Shown one piece after another: positions 27,956 through 38,887 of a DNA stretch of 64,000 nucleotides. The position numbers were made by a program, and so were the translations under genes. The notes below the pieces were generated by a model. The model did not search any database. It was not told where the DNA came from and was given only the letters and a program-made list of their open reading frames with translations. Each line of letters begins with the position of its first letter. The first letter of the stretch is position 1. The stretch is taken from NCBI RefSeq assembly GCF_007860125.1, contig NZ_SJPW01000002.1, positions 632,147 to 696,146 on the forward strand, written 5' to 3'. Source of the stretch: Rubripirellula tenax. GTDB lineage: Bacteria > Planctomycetota > Planctomycetia > Pirellulales > Pirellulaceae.

Positions 27956-29812
27956 ATGTGCGGAATCGTAGGTTACGTCGGCAGCGATGAGGCATGCCCG
28001 TTCTTAATTGATGGACTGCGTCGATTAGAATATCGCGGCTACGATTCATCGGGTGTCGCGATTCACGGCGGCGAATCGTTTGTCATCACGCGATCTGTCG
28101 GACGCATCGATTCCTTGGTGGATCGCATCGGCTCGGTCTCGCCCGTGGGAACGATGGGAATCGGGCACACCCGCTGGGCTACGCATGGTCCGGCGACCGA
28201 ACCCAACGCTCACCCGCACTTGGGCGGCGATGGCGAGGTGGTTCTGGTCCATAACGGCGTGATCGAGAACTTCCAAATCCTCAAAGACGAACTGATCAAA
28301 AAGGGTTACGTCTTCCATTCGGATACGGACAGCGAGGTCGCCGCGCACCTGATTGCCGAAAACCTGAAGAACACGGCCGAGATCGCGGACCAGCCCAACG
28401 TTCGCTATTTGACGGCGGTCCAAGCCTCGATCGCACGACTTCGCGGAACCTACGGATTGGCGATCGCGTTTCGTGACCGACCCAATTTTATGATCGCCGC
28501 TCGCTTCGGCAGTCCCCTGGTCATCGGCGTCGGTAAAGGCGAGTACTTTGTCAGCAGCGATGCGTCGCCGTTGGCCGGACGTACCGACCGGATCGTCTAT
28601 TTGGCCGATCACCAAATCGCGGTGTTAACGCCCGAAGGTTTTTCGGTGCTGCACCGCGACTCGGGCAAAGTCCGCGTCGACATCCGACCGCTCGAAGTCG
28701 ACACCGGCGATGTTTCGCTGGGCGAATACGAACACTACATGCTCAAGGAAATCTACGAGCAACCTGAATCGATTCGCAACGCGATGCGAGGACGTTTGGA
28801 CGATCAGGACGCCACTGCGGTGTTCGGTGGACTGAACCTGACGCCCCAGCAACTGCGCAGCGTCGAGCGGATCATTTTGACCGGTTGCGGAACCAGTTGG
28901 CACTCGGCCCTGGTCGGCGAATACTTGATCGAAGAGCTGGCCCGTATTCCCGTCAGCGTCGAATACGCCAGCGAGCTTCGCTATCGCAATCCGCCGATCG
29001 AGAACAACACGTTGGTGTTCGGAATCACGCAAAGCGGCGAAACGGCCGACACGCTGGCGGCGCTTCGAGAAACCAAACGCAAAGGTCACCGCACACTCGC
29101 GATCTGTAACGTCGTCGCTAGCTCGATCGCCCAAGCGGCCGATGGCGGCGTGTACTTGCATGCCGGCCCCGAAATCGGCGTGGCCAGCACGAAGGCGTAT
29201 ACGTCCCAGTGCTGCGTGTTAGCGATGTTGGCGTTGTATTTTGGTCGCACCCGTCACATGAGCTACGAGGCCGGCCAAGGTTTCATCGAAGAACTACGCC
29301 GGCTGCCCGCCGCCGTGCAACAAGCACTGACGTGTGACCAACAAGTCCGCGACGTTGCCAAAAAGTACTGTGACGCGACGACCGTCTTGTACCTGGGCCG
29401 CCAATACAATTTCCCGACGGCGTTGGAAGGCGCGCTGAAGTTAAAAGAAATCAGCTACATCCACGCCGAAGGATACCCGGCAGCCGAGATGAAACACGGC
29501 CCGATCGCGCTGGTCGACAAGCAAACGCCGAGCGTGTTCATCGTCCCGCGAGGCACGACGCACGATAAGGTCATGGCCAACATGGAAGAGGTCAAAGCCC
29601 GCGGCGGACCGATCATCGCCGTCGCCAGCCACGACGATCCGCACATCGACGCGATTGCCGACGACGTCATCCGTGTCCCCCAAGTCCCCGGGTTCCTGCA
29701 GCCGATCGTAACGGTTGTGCCATTGCAGTTGTTGTCGTACCACATCGCATTATTGCGCGGATGTGACGTCGACAAGCCACGAAATTTGGCAAAAAGCGTG
29801 ACCGTCGAATAG
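27956..29812 (+). CDS. glmS: Glutamine-fructose-6-phosphate aminotransferase
   Basis: A 618-aa enzyme (E. coli 609) making glucosamine-6-phosphate from fructose-6-phosphate and glutamine, the first step to UDP-GlcNAc. The ATG at 27956 gives MCGIVGYVG, so Cys2 becomes the N-terminal nucleophile of the glutaminase domain. YRGYDSSG and HTRWATHG follow. Two SIS sugar-isomerase domains (TGCGTSWHSALVGEY; ITQSGETADTLAAL) and the C-terminal DKPRNLAKSVTVE complete the enzyme. The upstream in-frame codon at 27860 is not used because Cys must follow Met. Confidence 0.97.
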   Translation: MCGIVGYVGSDEACPFLIDGLRRLEYRGYDSSGVAIHGGESFVITRSVGRIDSLVDRIGSVSPVGTMGIGHTRWATHGPATEPNAHPHLGGDGEVVLVHNGVIENFQILKDELIKKGYVFHSDTDSEVAAHLIAENLKNTAEIADQPNVRYLTAVQASIARLRGTYGLAIAFRDRPNFMIAARFGSPLVIGVGKGEYFVSSDASPLAGRTDRIVYLADHQIAVLTPEGFSVLHRDSGKVRVDIRPLEVDTGDVSLGEYEHYMLKEIYEQPESIRNAMRGRLDDQDATAVFGGLNLTPQQLRSVERIILTGCGTSWHSALVGEYLIEELARIPVSVEYASELRYRNPPIENNTLVFGITQSGETADTLAALRETKRKGHRTLAICNVVASSIAQAADGGVYLHAGPEIGVASTKAYTSQCCVLAMLALYFGRTRHMSYEAGQGFIEELRRLPAAVQQALTCDQQVRDVAKKYCDATTVLYLGRQYNFPTALEGALKLKEISYIHAEGYPAAEMKHGPIALVDKQTPSVFIVPRGTTHDKVMANMEEVKARGGPIIAVASHDDPHIDAIADDVIRVPQVPGFLQPIVTVVPLQLLSYHIALLRGCDVDKPRNLAKSVTVE

Positions 29813-29925
29813 AAAGATTGCATTCGACAGCGACCGGACTATTCCTGAACTAGCGGTAGAGTCGCCCCCCATTATCGGGCGCAACTATTTTTCCTTCTCC
29901 ATGACGACAGCACGAAGAGATTTCG

Positions 29926-30129
29926 ATGAAACAGCACGGACTTACTTACAGCGCTCGCAAAGCCTTGATGGTCAACCTGGGTGATGTTGCCGGTGGCGAA
30001 ATCGCTAACTTGATTTCCCAAATGGCTGCCGAGATCGAAGAGCTCCGTCGAACCAAGGTGAACGTCACCAAGATCGTCCCCGGCGGGATCGATTCGATGG
30101 AAGAGCATCTGATCGAAGAACCTATCTAA
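29926..30129 (+). CDS. Small conserved hypothetical protein
   Basis: A 67-aa soluble protein from ATG 29926 with a GAAGAGA ribosome site. It has a central amphipathic helix ([18 protein letters not shown]) and a C-terminal [12 protein letters not shown] tail. It lies 113 bp after glmS and 19 bp before the epimerase gene, so it is probably co-transcribed with the latter. No family recognised. The codon use and clean spacing suggest it is real. Confidence 0.6.
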   Translation: MKQHGLTYSARKALMVNLGDVAGGEIANLISQMAAEIEELRRTKVNVTKIVPGGIDSMEEHLIEEPI

Positions 30130-30148
30130 AGCGAATGTAAGATCACGG

Positions 30149-31159
30149 ATGACCACCTATTTAGTGACCGGCGCAGCCGGCTTCATCGGCTTTCACCTGT
30201 CCCGGCGGTTACTTGATCGCGGCGTCAACGTTGTCGGTTTGGACAACGTCAACGACTACTACAGTGTCGACCTCAAGCGGGATCGGTTGAAACGGCTTCA
30301 ATCCGATCCGCGATTCACGCTCGTCGAAGCAAATCTCGCCGACCAATCAGCGATCGATCAAACGTTCGCTAAGTACGACTTTGACCGTGTGATCCACTTG
30401 GCCGCCCAAGCCGGCGTGCGATACTCGCTAGAGAATCCGCGGGCCTACACGGAAAGCAACATCGTCGGCTTTTTGAACATCTTGGAAGCATGTCGGCACG
30501 CCAAGACGCCCCACTTGACCTACGCCAGCAGCAGCAGCGTGTACGGCGGCGGCACGCAAATGCCGTTCGCGACATCAATGCGAGTCGATCATCCTTTGTC
30601 GCTCTATGCGGCCACGAAAAAATCGAACGAGCTGATGGCTCACACGTACAGTCACCTGTACGGACTGCCCACCACGGGACTGCGTTTCTTCACCGTGTAC
30701 GGTCCCTGGGGACGTCCCGATATGGCGTTGTTCTTGTTCACCAAAGCCATCATCGAAGGCCGTCCGATCGACGTCTTCAACGAAGGTAAAATGCGGCGAG
30801 ACTTCACCTACATCGACGACATCGTCGAAGGCGTCGACCGAACCAGCCAACAGATCGCGGTCCCCGATCCGAGTTGGGACTCCGCCAACCCCAACCCGTC
30901 GACCTCCGCGGCGCCCTATCGCGTCTACAACATCGGCAACAACGAACCGGTCGAACTGGGCCGATTCATCGAAGTCATCGAAGAAGCTCTGGGGATGAAG
31001 GCGAATCGGAATCTGATGCCAATGCAGCCCGGTGACGTGCCCGCCACATTTGCCGACATCGAAGCCCTCGAATCGGCCGTCGGCTTCCGACCGGCAACCT
31101 CGATCGAAACCGGCGTCAAGAACTTTGTCGATTGGTATCGTCAGTATTATTCGGTTTGA
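30149..31159 (+). CDS. NAD-dependent epimerase, UDP-glucuronate 4-epimerase-like
   Basis: A 336-aa extended short-chain dehydrogenase. The NAD motif is TGAAGFIG (residues 7-14), the Ser of the catalytic triad is in YASSSSVYG, and the YxxxK is in [18 protein letters not shown]. The block [25 protein letters not shown] is characteristic of the UDP-glucuronate/galacturonate 4-epimerase group, used in capsule or surface polysaccharide synthesis. The C-terminus [24 protein letters not shown] is intact. Its position after glmS suits nucleotide-sugar metabolism. Confidence 0.9.
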   Translation: MTTYLVTGAAGFIGFHLSRRLLDRGVNVVGLDNVNDYYSVDLKRDRLKRLQSDPRFTLVEANLADQSAIDQTFAKYDFDRVIHLAAQAGVRYSLENPRAYTESNIVGFLNILEACRHAKTPHLTYASSSSVYGGGTQMPFATSMRVDHPLSLYAATKKSNELMAHTYSHLYGLPTTGLRFFTVYGPWGRPDMALFLFTKAIIEGRPIDVFNEGKMRRDFTYIDDIVEGVDRTSQQIAVPDPSWDSANPNPSTSAAPYRVYNIGNNEPVELGRFIEVIEEALGMKANRNLMPMQPGDVPATFADIEALESAVGFRPATSIETGVKNFVDWYRQYYSV

Positions 31160-31283
31160 CCCGAACCTTCTCGAGCTCGGCCGCCTCAGACGATTTTGTC
31201 TCCCCCGCTTCCCCGGGGCGAACTCGCTGCCGCCGCGGGGCGAGCCCGCTCGCGACGTCCGCCCGACAAAACGCCGCTAGCCG

Positions 31284-31312
31284 TTGACAGTCCGCCGAGG
31301 ACAGTTGACAGT
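31284..31312. repeat. TTGACAGT direct repeat before leuC
   Basis: The octamer TTGACAGT occurs at 31284-31291 and 31305-31312, 21 bp apart (two helical turns), with a partial GGACAGT at 31298-31304. The copies lie 62-90 bp before the leuC start, so they could be a -35 element and/or a regulator site. GC-rich short palindromes lie just upstream (31205-31255). Confidence 0.35.
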
Positions 31313-31373
31313 GGCAGGTAAATCAACCGTTTTTCTCCCTTTTGAGCCGCCCTTTGCAGCGGCAAAAACGCAC

Positions 31374-32795
31374 ATGACCGACGCCAACAAGTCCGCTCCG
31401 CGGACCATGCTCGAAAAAATTTGGGACCAGCACATCGTCGACGCGCCCCAGTCGGGCCCGGCCATTTTGTACATTGATCTGCACTTGGTCCACGAAGTGA
31501 CCAGCCCTCAGGCCTTCGAAGGATTGCGGCTGAACAACCGCCCGGTCCGCCGCCCCGAGCGAACGATCGCGACGCCCGACCACAATGTCCCGACGTCTGA
31601 TCGCAGCCTGCCGATCGCCGATCCGATCAGCCGCAAGCAGATCGAAACGCTTCGAGAAAACTGCAAAGAGTTCGGTGTCACGCTGTTCGATATCCACGAC
31701 GTCCGCCAAGGCATCGTTCACGTCATCGGCCCCGAGAACGGTTACACCCAACCCGGCATGGCGATCGTCTGTGGCGACTCGCACACCGCCACTCACGGCG
31801 CGTTCGGATCGCTCGCCTTCGGGATCGGAACCAGCGAAGTCGAACACGTTCTGGCCACGCAAACGTTGTTGCAGTTCAAACCCAAGAATATGGAACTGCG
31901 AGTCGACGGCAAGTTGCCTCGCGGTGTCACGGCCAAGGACATGATCTTGTACTTGATCGGCAAGTTGGGAACCGCCGGCGGCACCGGATACGTGCTCGAA
32001 TTCACCGGCGACTGCGTCCGCGCGTTATCGATGGAAGAACGCATGACCGTGTGCAATATGTCGATCGAAGCCGGTGCCCGCGCCGGCATGATCGCGCCGG
32101 ATCAAACCACGTTCGATTACCTGCGCGGACTTCCCGAATCGCCCAAGGACTTCGACGCCGCGATCGCGCGTTGGAAACAATTGCCGACCGACGCGGGCGC
32201 CACCTACGACGTGTCCAACGTGTACCGCGGCGAAGACATTCAACCGCAAGTCACTTGGGGCACCAACCCCGGCCAAGTTCGCAGCGTCACCGATCGCGTT
32301 CCCGATCCGTCGGATTTCACCGATGCGACGGAACAGAAGTCGACCGCCAGCGCACTCGAATACATGGGCTTGAAAGCGGGCATGCCGATCCAGGACGTGA
32401 CGCTGAACCGAGTCTTCATCGGTTCGTGTACCAACGCCCGCATCGAAGACCTTCGTGCCGCAGCCGCTGTCGTCAAAGGACATCACGTTGCATCGGAGGT
32501 TAACGCCATGGTCGTGCCCGGCAGCGGGCAAGTGAAACTGCAGGCCGAAAAAGAAGGACTCGACAAGGTCTTTATCGAAGCCGGATTCGATTGGCGCGAA
32601 GCCGGCTGCAGCATGTGTCTGGCCATGAACCCCGACAAGCTGGAACCGGGCGAACGTTGCGCCAGCACCAGCAACCGCAACTTCGAAGGCCGACAAGGCA
32701 AGGGCGGACGCACTCACTTGGTCAGCCCCGCCATGGCCGCCGCCGCCGCCGTCGAAGGTCACTTCGTCGACATCCGCGGCTGGAACTACAAGTAA
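31374..32795 (+). CDS. leuC: 3-isopropylmalate dehydratase large subunit
   Basis: A 473-aa aconitase-family subunit that with LeuD isomerises 2- to 3-isopropylmalate in leucine synthesis. The ATG at 31374 gives [20 protein letters not shown], the normal LeuC beginning; the frame is open upstream to 31284. [4Fe-4S] ligands are the Cys in [14 protein letters not shown] and the pair in [35 protein letters not shown] is the substrate block. leuD follows after 100 bp. Confidence 0.97.
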   Translation: MTDANKSAPRTMLEKIWDQHIVDAPQSGPAILYIDLHLVHEVTSPQAFEGLRLNNRPVRRPERTIATPDHNVPTSDRSLPIADPISRKQIETLRENCKEFGVTLFDIHDVRQGIVHVIGPENGYTQPGMAIVCGDSHTATHGAFGSLAFGIGTSEVEHVLATQTLLQFKPKNMELRVDGKLPRGVTAKDMILYLIGKLGTAGGTGYVLEFTGDCVRALSMEERMTVCNMSIEAGARAGMIAPDQTTFDYLRGLPESPKDFDAAIARWKQLPTDAGATYDVSNVYRGEDIQPQVTWGTNPGQVRSVTDRVPDPSDFTDATEQKSTASALEYMGLKAGMPIQDVTLNRVFIGSCTNARIEDLRAAAAVVKGHHVASEVNAMVVPGSGQVKLQAEKEGLDKVFIEAGFDWREAGCSMCLAMNPDKLEPGERCASTSNRNFEGRQGKGGRTHLVSPAMAAAAAVEGHFVDIRGWNYK

Positions 32796-32864
32796 AAAGA
32801 GGTAATAGGCGACAGGTTTTATGTTTCCTCCAACGGAACCAATCTGTCTGCCAGTTGGCTTTTC

Positions 32865-32888
32865 CCTGATACCTGTAACCTGATACCT
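32865..32888. repeat. CCTGATACCT direct repeat between leuC and leuD
   Basis: The decamer CCTGATACCT is at 32865-32874 and 32879-32888, just before the leuD start at 32896. The rest of the 100-bp gap holds a weak CCAAC/GTTGG inverted repeat. A role in translation of leuD is possible but not shown. Confidence 0.3.
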
Positions 32889-32895
32889 ACTTCTA

Positions 32896-33489
32896 ATGCA
32901 AAACTTTACCATTCACGCCGGCGCCGTTGCGACGATGGACCGCGCCAATGTCGACACCGACCAAATCATTCCCAAGCAATTCTTGAAGCGGATCGAACGA
33001 ACCGGCTTTGGCCAGTTTCTGTTTTTCGATTGGCGTTTCCTGGACGATGGTACAACACCGAATCCAGACTTCGAACTCAATCAAGCCAACGTGAAAGGCG
33101 CGTCGATCCTGGTCGCGCGCCAAAACTTTGGATCCGGTTCTTCTCGCGAACACGCCGTTTGGGCGCTGGAAGACTACGGGTTCCGAGTCGTGCTGGCGCC
33201 TTCGTTTGCCGACATCTTCTTTAACAACTGTTTCAAGAACGGCGTTCTTCCGATCAAGCTTTCCGAAGCCGACATCGATGAATTGTTCAAGCGTGCCGAA
33301 GCAAATTCCCCGTACCAGTTGACCGTCAATTTGGAAGATCAAACGATCTCCGACGGCCAAGGTTTTGATCGATCTTTCGAAGTCGATTCCAGTCGTCGTC
33401 ACAACCTGTTGCACGGATTGGACGACATCGCACAAACGTTGCTGCACGAATCGAAGATCACCGAGTACGAGAACGCACGAACCTGGTAG
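32896..33489 (+). CDS. leuD: 3-isopropylmalate dehydratase small subunit
   Basis: A 197-aa swivel-domain subunit (E. coli 201). It contains [15 protein letters not shown] near the N-terminus, [15 protein letters not shown] (substrate-binding loop) and a [15 protein letters not shown] block. It works with LeuC encoded just upstream. The ATG is at 32896. Confidence 0.96.
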   Translation: MQNFTIHAGAVATMDRANVDTDQIIPKQFLKRIERTGFGQFLFFDWRFLDDGTTPNPDFELNQANVKGASILVARQNFGSGSSREHAVWALEDYGFRVVLAPSFADIFFNNCFKNGVLPIKLSEADIDELFKRAEANSPYQLTVNLEDQTISDGQGFDRSFEVDSSRRHNLLHGLDDIAQTLLHESKITEYENARTW

Positions 33490-33536
33490 TCGATTCGTCG
33501 CTCAACTTCGCAACCTTTCACGAATCGATTTCAATC

Positions 33537-34832
<1,296 letters not shown>

Positions 34833-34915
34833 AGAGTTCTGCGAGCCCGGCTTGCAAAATCGGTCAAGGGTTAAGATACTCTTACCTCTCGGCATTCAAA
34901 CGGCCGAGATGAAAT

Positions 34916-34998
34916 GCCGGAGTGGCGGAATGGCAGACGCGCTGGATTCAAAATCCAGTTCCCGCAAGGGAGTGAGGGTTCGAGTCCCTCCTTCGGTA
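34916..34998 (+). tRNA. tRNA-Leu (CAA)
   Basis: An 83-nt tRNA. The acceptor stem pairs 34916-34922 (GCCGGAG) with 34991-34997 (CTTCGGT), followed by discriminator A. The anticodon arm CTGGA-TTCAAAA-TCCAG has anticodon CAA. A long variable arm (TCCCGCAAGGGA) makes it class II, as for leucine. The T arm is GAGGG-TTCGAGT-CCCTC. No CCA is encoded. Its 3' end is the likely attachment site of the adjacent integrase. Confidence 0.97.
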
Positions 34999-35009
34999 CT
35001 CTTTGTGAG

Positions 35010-35046
35010 AAAAGGACTTAGGGCATTGGCTCTGAGTCCTTTTTTC
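35010..35046 (+). terminator. Intrinsic terminator after tRNA-Leu
   Basis: Arms AAAAGGACT (35010-35018) and AGTCCTTTT (35035-35043) form a 9-bp stem whose 3' arm runs into a T-run (35040-35045). It lies 11 bp after the tRNA and would end its transcript before the integrase gene. Confidence 0.85.
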
Positions 35047-35174
35047 ATGCGCTCTCAGAACCATCAGTGGCAGATCAGTGGCACCCCTGCGTTTGTGTTG
35101 GGCTTGCGTCGCTGGCCTGTGCACGTCGCCCAGAGCTAGGCTCACTCTCACTTCGATTGAGAGAGACCGAGAAA

Positions 35175-36413
35175 ATGGCATGGCTCCAAAATGATCCCTC
35201 CGGCAACTTCCACATCAGCTTTCGATTTGCCGGTCGCAAGTACAAACGTTCCCTGAAAACAAAAGACGAGACGGAAGCACAAACAAGGCTTCACCGGCTG
35301 GAAGAGAATATTCGGCTGGTTGAAAGTGGGCGTTTGGAGCTGCCTGACAACGCAGACGCTCCGATATTTCTTCTCTCCGATGGAAAGCTGGAATCCAAGC
35401 GATCGGCCACCGAACGGGTTCAGCTTTCGGGACTGTTCCAGCGGTACTTTGACGGAATACCGGACGATGCATTAGAGGACACTACAGTTGACGGCATGAA
35501 GACGCACCAGACCCATCTGGAGCGACACATTGGTGCTCGATTCCCCATAGATTCACTCACTCGTGAGACGTTACAGACCTACGTTCAGAAGCGAGCCAAG
35601 GCGCCAGGGATTCGCGGTCGAAAGCTGAGCCCGGCGACAATCAGAAAGGAACTCGTCACACTCCGTAGCGTCTGGAATGGGGCGTTGGCGGAGAGCATCG
35701 TCGCGACTCCTTACCCACTGAAGGGAGTTCGCTTTCCGAAGACGGATGAAAAACCGCACTTTCAAACGATGCAAGAGATTGCAGAGCAAATCGAGCGTGG
35801 CAATTTGGACGAGGCCGCTGCCCTAGATTTATGGGACTGCCTCTTTTTGACGCGCGAGCAGGTTGAGGAGCTGCTTGACTTTGTCGAGCTTACCGCAAAC
35901 CATCCGTTCATCTATCCGATGTTCGTCGCGGCGGCTCACACGGGCGCTCGACGGAGCGAGTTGATGCGGTCACGGCTTGTCGACTTCAACACAACACACA
36001 TGGTCGTTCGCGAGAAAAAGCGAGTTCGTGGGCAACGGTCAACTAGGCGTGTCCCCATGTCGGATCGCCTGACCAAGGCGATCAAGCAGTGGCGAACGGT
36101 TCATCCAGGTGGCCTGCACACGTTTTGCATTCCTGATATCGCCCGCAGCAAAAAGAGTCGCGAGAGCCTGTTGCCAATTACTCGCAACGAAGCGAATGAC
36201 CACTTCCAACGGACGCTGGCCGGCTCAAAGTGGGAAGTCATTCGCGGGTGGCACTGTCTTCGACACTCGTTTTGCAGCAACTGTGCGTCGCAGGGCGTCG
36301 ATCAACGAATCATCGACGCTTGGGTTGGTCATACTACCGAAGCCATGCGGAAACGCTATCGGCATCTATTCCCGACTAAGGAGCAAGAAGTTATCAAGAG
36401 CGTTTTCGGCTAA
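35175..36413 (+). CDS. Tyrosine recombinase / integrase
   Basis: A 412-aa phage-type integrase from ATG 35175 (MAWLQNDPSGNF), the usual Arm-type N-terminus with a beta hairpin that reads FRFAGRKYKRSLKT. A SAM-like core-binding domain spans about 80-180. Catalytic residues are Arg in AAHTGARRSEL (about 259), His360 and Arg363 in HCLRHSF, His386 in WVGHTTEAM and the nucleophile Tyr395 in RKRYRHLFP. All are present, so it should be active. Its position right after tRNA-Leu indicates integration at the tRNA 3' end. Confidence 0.93.
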   Translation: MAWLQNDPSGNFHISFRFAGRKYKRSLKTKDETEAQTRLHRLEENIRLVESGRLELPDNADAPIFLLSDGKLESKRSATERVQLSGLFQRYFDGIPDDALEDTTVDGMKTHQTHLERHIGARFPIDSLTRETLQTYVQKRAKAPGIRGRKLSPATIRKELVTLRSVWNGALAESIVATPYPLKGVRFPKTDEKPHFQTMQEIAEQIERGNLDEAAALDLWDCLFLTREQVEELLDFVELTANHPFIYPMFVAAAHTGARRSELMRSRLVDFNTTHMVVREKKRVRGQRSTRRVPMSDRLTKAIKQWRTVHPGGLHTFCIPDIARSKKSRESLLPITRNEANDHFQRTLAGSKWEVIRGWHCLRHSFCSNCASQGVDQRIIDAWVGHTTEAMRKRYRHLFPTKEQEVIKSVFG

Positions 36414-36525
36414 GCCAATCTAAGACCACTGGTCGAACCATGTTGCTCCGAGTCACGCAGGCAACTCCGCGAAAGACCTGGATCACCAGGGCTTTCGTTC
36501 TGTACGAACATTATCTCGGGGAAAG

Positions 36526-36957
36526 CTAGCGACCAAATAGCCAATCAACCAGTTTCGCGAACCAAGACCTGGGCTTTTGCACTGCTTTGGGCATCGTCTC
36601 GCCAAGTTGGGTCTGAGTACCGTGCTGACGCTCTGTGGCAAGCCGATCTCTTCTTCGACCAGCAACGATTTGCTCGTCGGTCCATTGCCCCGCCTCGCGC
36701 ACTCTTCCCCGCGTAATCACATAGTGCGAGCGGCATCGAAGCGTCCAGCTACCGATCGACGGACTTAGCGAAATGCTTCGTCCGTCGTAGGTGATCTGCC
36801 AGTCCGCCGGACTCAGTGGAGTGACGACTTCTTCGCCACAACCGCAGCAGCAAAGATGCGACACGCTTTTGTACTCAATCGAAATGTAAAGCACTCCTGA
36901 TTCAGGTTGGTCAGGAAAGTGCGTTACAAATTCGTGTTTCAGCGTTTCATACTTCAT
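36526..36957 (-). CDS. DUF6527 family, ubiquitin-like-system component
   Basis: A 143-aa protein, the last gene of the eight-gene operon. ATG 36957 shares one base with the TGA of the E1-like gene (TGATG); a GTG at 36960 is an alternative. The core motif HLCCCGCGEEVVTPLSPADW, then DGRSISLSPSIG and CRSHYVITRGRV, suggests a metal site built from Cys and His. From memory this is DUF6527, seen beside ThiF and multi-ubiquitin genes. The C-terminal 40 residues are basic. Its biochemical role is unknown. Confidence 0.8.
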   Translation of the reverse strand: MKYETLKHEFVTHFPDQPESGVLYISIEYKSVSHLCCCGCGEEVVTPLSPADWQITYDGRSISLSPSIGSWTLRCRSHYVITRGRVREAGQWTDEQIVAGRRRDRLATERQHGTQTQLGETMPKAVQKPRSWFAKLVDWLFGR

Positions 36958-38129
36958 CACGTTTCAAACCCGTTGGCGATCTTGTTGGTATCGATGGTGT
37001 AACTGGAATAGACCTCTTTTTTGAGATCACAATAGAAGCTCCTAATCTTTTTCCACTTCCCCACCGCGAGCATCGCATTCAACGCATTCAGGTCAGCGAC
37101 CTGAATGTTTGATGCGTACAAGTCTTCGGCGTCATCACCTTTGAACGATACGCCTCCCTTGCGAACGTGATCGCGTTCGCCAGGAACACTAGTGGTGACT
37201 CGCAATATCCCGCTGAGCAATCCATCAATCAGCTCGACTCCCATCCCAACATCAATGAATGATGCGTCCATCGCTTCGAGTTTCTCGACAACCGCCCGCT
37301 TAGCCTCGCCAGCATCCATGCATAGGAAGGCAAACGTCACCCCGTCAAGCAAACCGACGTTAGAACTGTCGAGAGCTACGGCGTTGGGGATGATTCCATT
37401 GCGCATTGCTGAATACATCTTGGTGAAGTACTCAACTTTGGGCATGACCTCACGAAGTTGCTCGATAGATGCTGCCCCCGGAGCACGAAACGCGTTGTGC
37501 TGCAGGAATACATCGTTATCGAAAAGCCGGATTTCTCGCACCGGCGTTTTGGCAACACCGTCAAGCACGTAGGAACCGGTGCCGCCAAGTCCTACAATCG
37601 CGATGACGTCGTTCTCTAGTTTCCTCGTCAGTTCGCCGATACCAACCCGATCCGATGCCGTTTCCGTGTATTTGAATACGGTGTCATCATCTGCGGAAGG
37701 CACTCGTAACGACTTCGCCGACACACCTGGGTTAATGACCGACGCAGGTCCAACCAGCAAGTTCGCGTAGGTTGTCATCTTCTCATAGTAGTCGGTGTAA
37801 CCACCGCTTGGTTTACTTGAGAACGAATGCGTTGCCACCATCCCGTTTGCCAGCTTGATGCTCGCTGCCCTGTCGTTGATGTTCAGCGGTTTCCCGGATG
37901 CATCACAGGGAGAATCACCTACGAAATGCACTTGGTGATTGGTAGGTTTATGCGTCTGGTTGCCTGATTCACTCAGTTCGGAGACCAGAGTTCCATAGCG
38001 GACCTTTTGGTCCTTGCCGACGTAAGGAACGTCCCGCATGAGAAGGAACCCGCCGACTTTCTCGACGCAGTAACCCTCCTCACGCAGGCGTTTCAAGTCA
38101 GCACTACGATCGAATAGTTCGTTTGACAC
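36957..38129 (-). CDS. E1-like ThiF adenylyltransferase with N-terminal E2-like (DUF6791-type) domain
   Basis: A 390-aa fusion. GTG 38129 is preferred because AAGGA lies 9 nt upstream; GTG 38171 has no ribosome site. Residues 1-150 match an E2/UBC-like domain placed before ThiF (HFVGDSPCDASGKPLNI, with a candidate catalytic Cys at about 75; HSFSSKPSGGYTDYYEKM). Residues 175-390 are the E1 Rossmann domain: ATP loop GLGGTGS, LFDND and HNAFR for adenylation, and a Cys in FLCMDAGE. It should activate and transfer the ubiquitin-like protein encoded just upstream, whose gene it overlaps by 26 nt. Confidence 0.85.
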   Translation of the reverse strand: MSNELFDRSADLKRLREEGYCVEKVGGFLLMRDVPYVGKDQKVRYGTLVSELSESGNQTHKPTNHQVHFVGDSPCDASGKPLNINDRAASIKLANGMVATHSFSSKPSGGYTDYYEKMTTYANLLVGPASVINPGVSAKSLRVPSADDDTVFKYTETASDRVGIGELTRKLENDVIAIVGLGGTGSYVLDGVAKTPVREIRLFDNDVFLQHNAFRAPGAASIEQLREVMPKVEYFTKMYSAMRNGIIPNAVALDSSNVGLLDGVTFAFLCMDAGEAKRAVVEKLEAMDASFIDVGMGVELIDGLLSGILRVTTSVPGERDHVRKGGVSFKGDDAEDLYASNIQVADLNALNAMLAVGKWKKIRSFYCDLKKEVYSSYTIDTNKIANGFET

Positions 38130-38805
38130 TGAAAATAGTTCCTTGTTTGACTTTAACGGTTCCGCCGGCACCTAGATTGCCGTCGGTTGGACATGACAAC
38201 GCACCGTCGTAAGTGACAGTGAATTCTTCGGTATCTCCGTGACTTCCGGGAAACGCCAGCTGAACGACTTGATCGAACGTCACGTCTTCGGACGGCACGG
38301 TTTTCTCTCGTGTGTTCACGATGATCTGAACACTTGGATCAGGCTTAGGTGCTTTGAAGAAGCGTTCCACGCCTGGCTCTTCAAGATTCACCAGGTCGGT
38401 CGAATCGACTAGTCGATCTTGACCGCCTCGGACCTCAAGGTAGATCACCTCATCATCACCAGCTTTTGCAAGTCGCCGCAGGACTTTGCCGCTAATCAGC
38501 GGCTTGCCCCAGTGTTGCTGGTCGTTCTCAACCTCGAAGCGATAACTGCGGTCGGTTCGGAATGCAATGAATCGCTCAGCGCCTCGTTTTCGCAGATCAA
38601 CCTTCTCATCTAAGCGAATGTCCTCGAAGTCGCCATTTTCCAGAATGGCAGCGAGACTGGCGTCGCCGTCCGAATCGTAGCCAGCGATCTCAAGGATTTG
38701 GCGACCCAACGGAACGGGATCATCAACTTGATATGGTTTGAACTTCAATTGGTCGTTGGCGACCAAAACACGAAAGCCCCTGCTTTTCTGATCTTCTTTA
38801 CTCAT
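38104..38805 (-). CDS. Multi-ubiquitin protein (three ubiquitin-like repeats)
   Basis: A 233-aa protein from ATG 38805, with GGAG nine bases upstream. It consists of three beta-grasp-like repeats at about residues 10-84, 86-153 and 157-233. The repeats share an initial hydrophobic strand (FRVLVAND, YRFEVEND, VQIIVNTR), a helix (GRQILEIAG, GKVLRRLAK, DQVVQLAFP) and a final strand. The C-terminus (SVKRTIRS) has no Gly-Gly, unlike classical ubiquitin. It matches the bacterial multi-ubiquitin family encoded with ThiF and DUF6527. It is the presumed conjugated or carrier protein of the module. Confidence 0.85.
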   Translation of the reverse strand: MSKEDQKSRGFRVLVANDQLKFKPYQVDDPVPLGRQILEIAGYDSDGDASLAAILENGDFEDIRLDEKVDLRKRGAERFIAFRTDRSYRFEVENDQQHWGKPLISGKVLRRLAKAGDDEVIYLEVRGGQDRLVDSTDLVNLEEPGVERFFKAPKPDPSVQIIVNTREKTVPSEDVTFDQVVQLAFPGSHGDTEEFTVTYDGALSCPTDGNLGAGGTVKVKQGTIFSVKRTIRS

Positions 38806-38887
38806 CGAAAAAATCTCCAAAGTTTTGCCGAGTGCGGAATTGCCTCGGTCTGGAGAGTTAATCGCGTGAGATCGGAATAACCGGTAA

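Noticed and set aside
34852-35139. 95-codon open frame across the tRNA-Leu
   Set aside because: It is the known artefact of translating a tRNA (SGGMADALDSKSS); the tRNA structure is complete.
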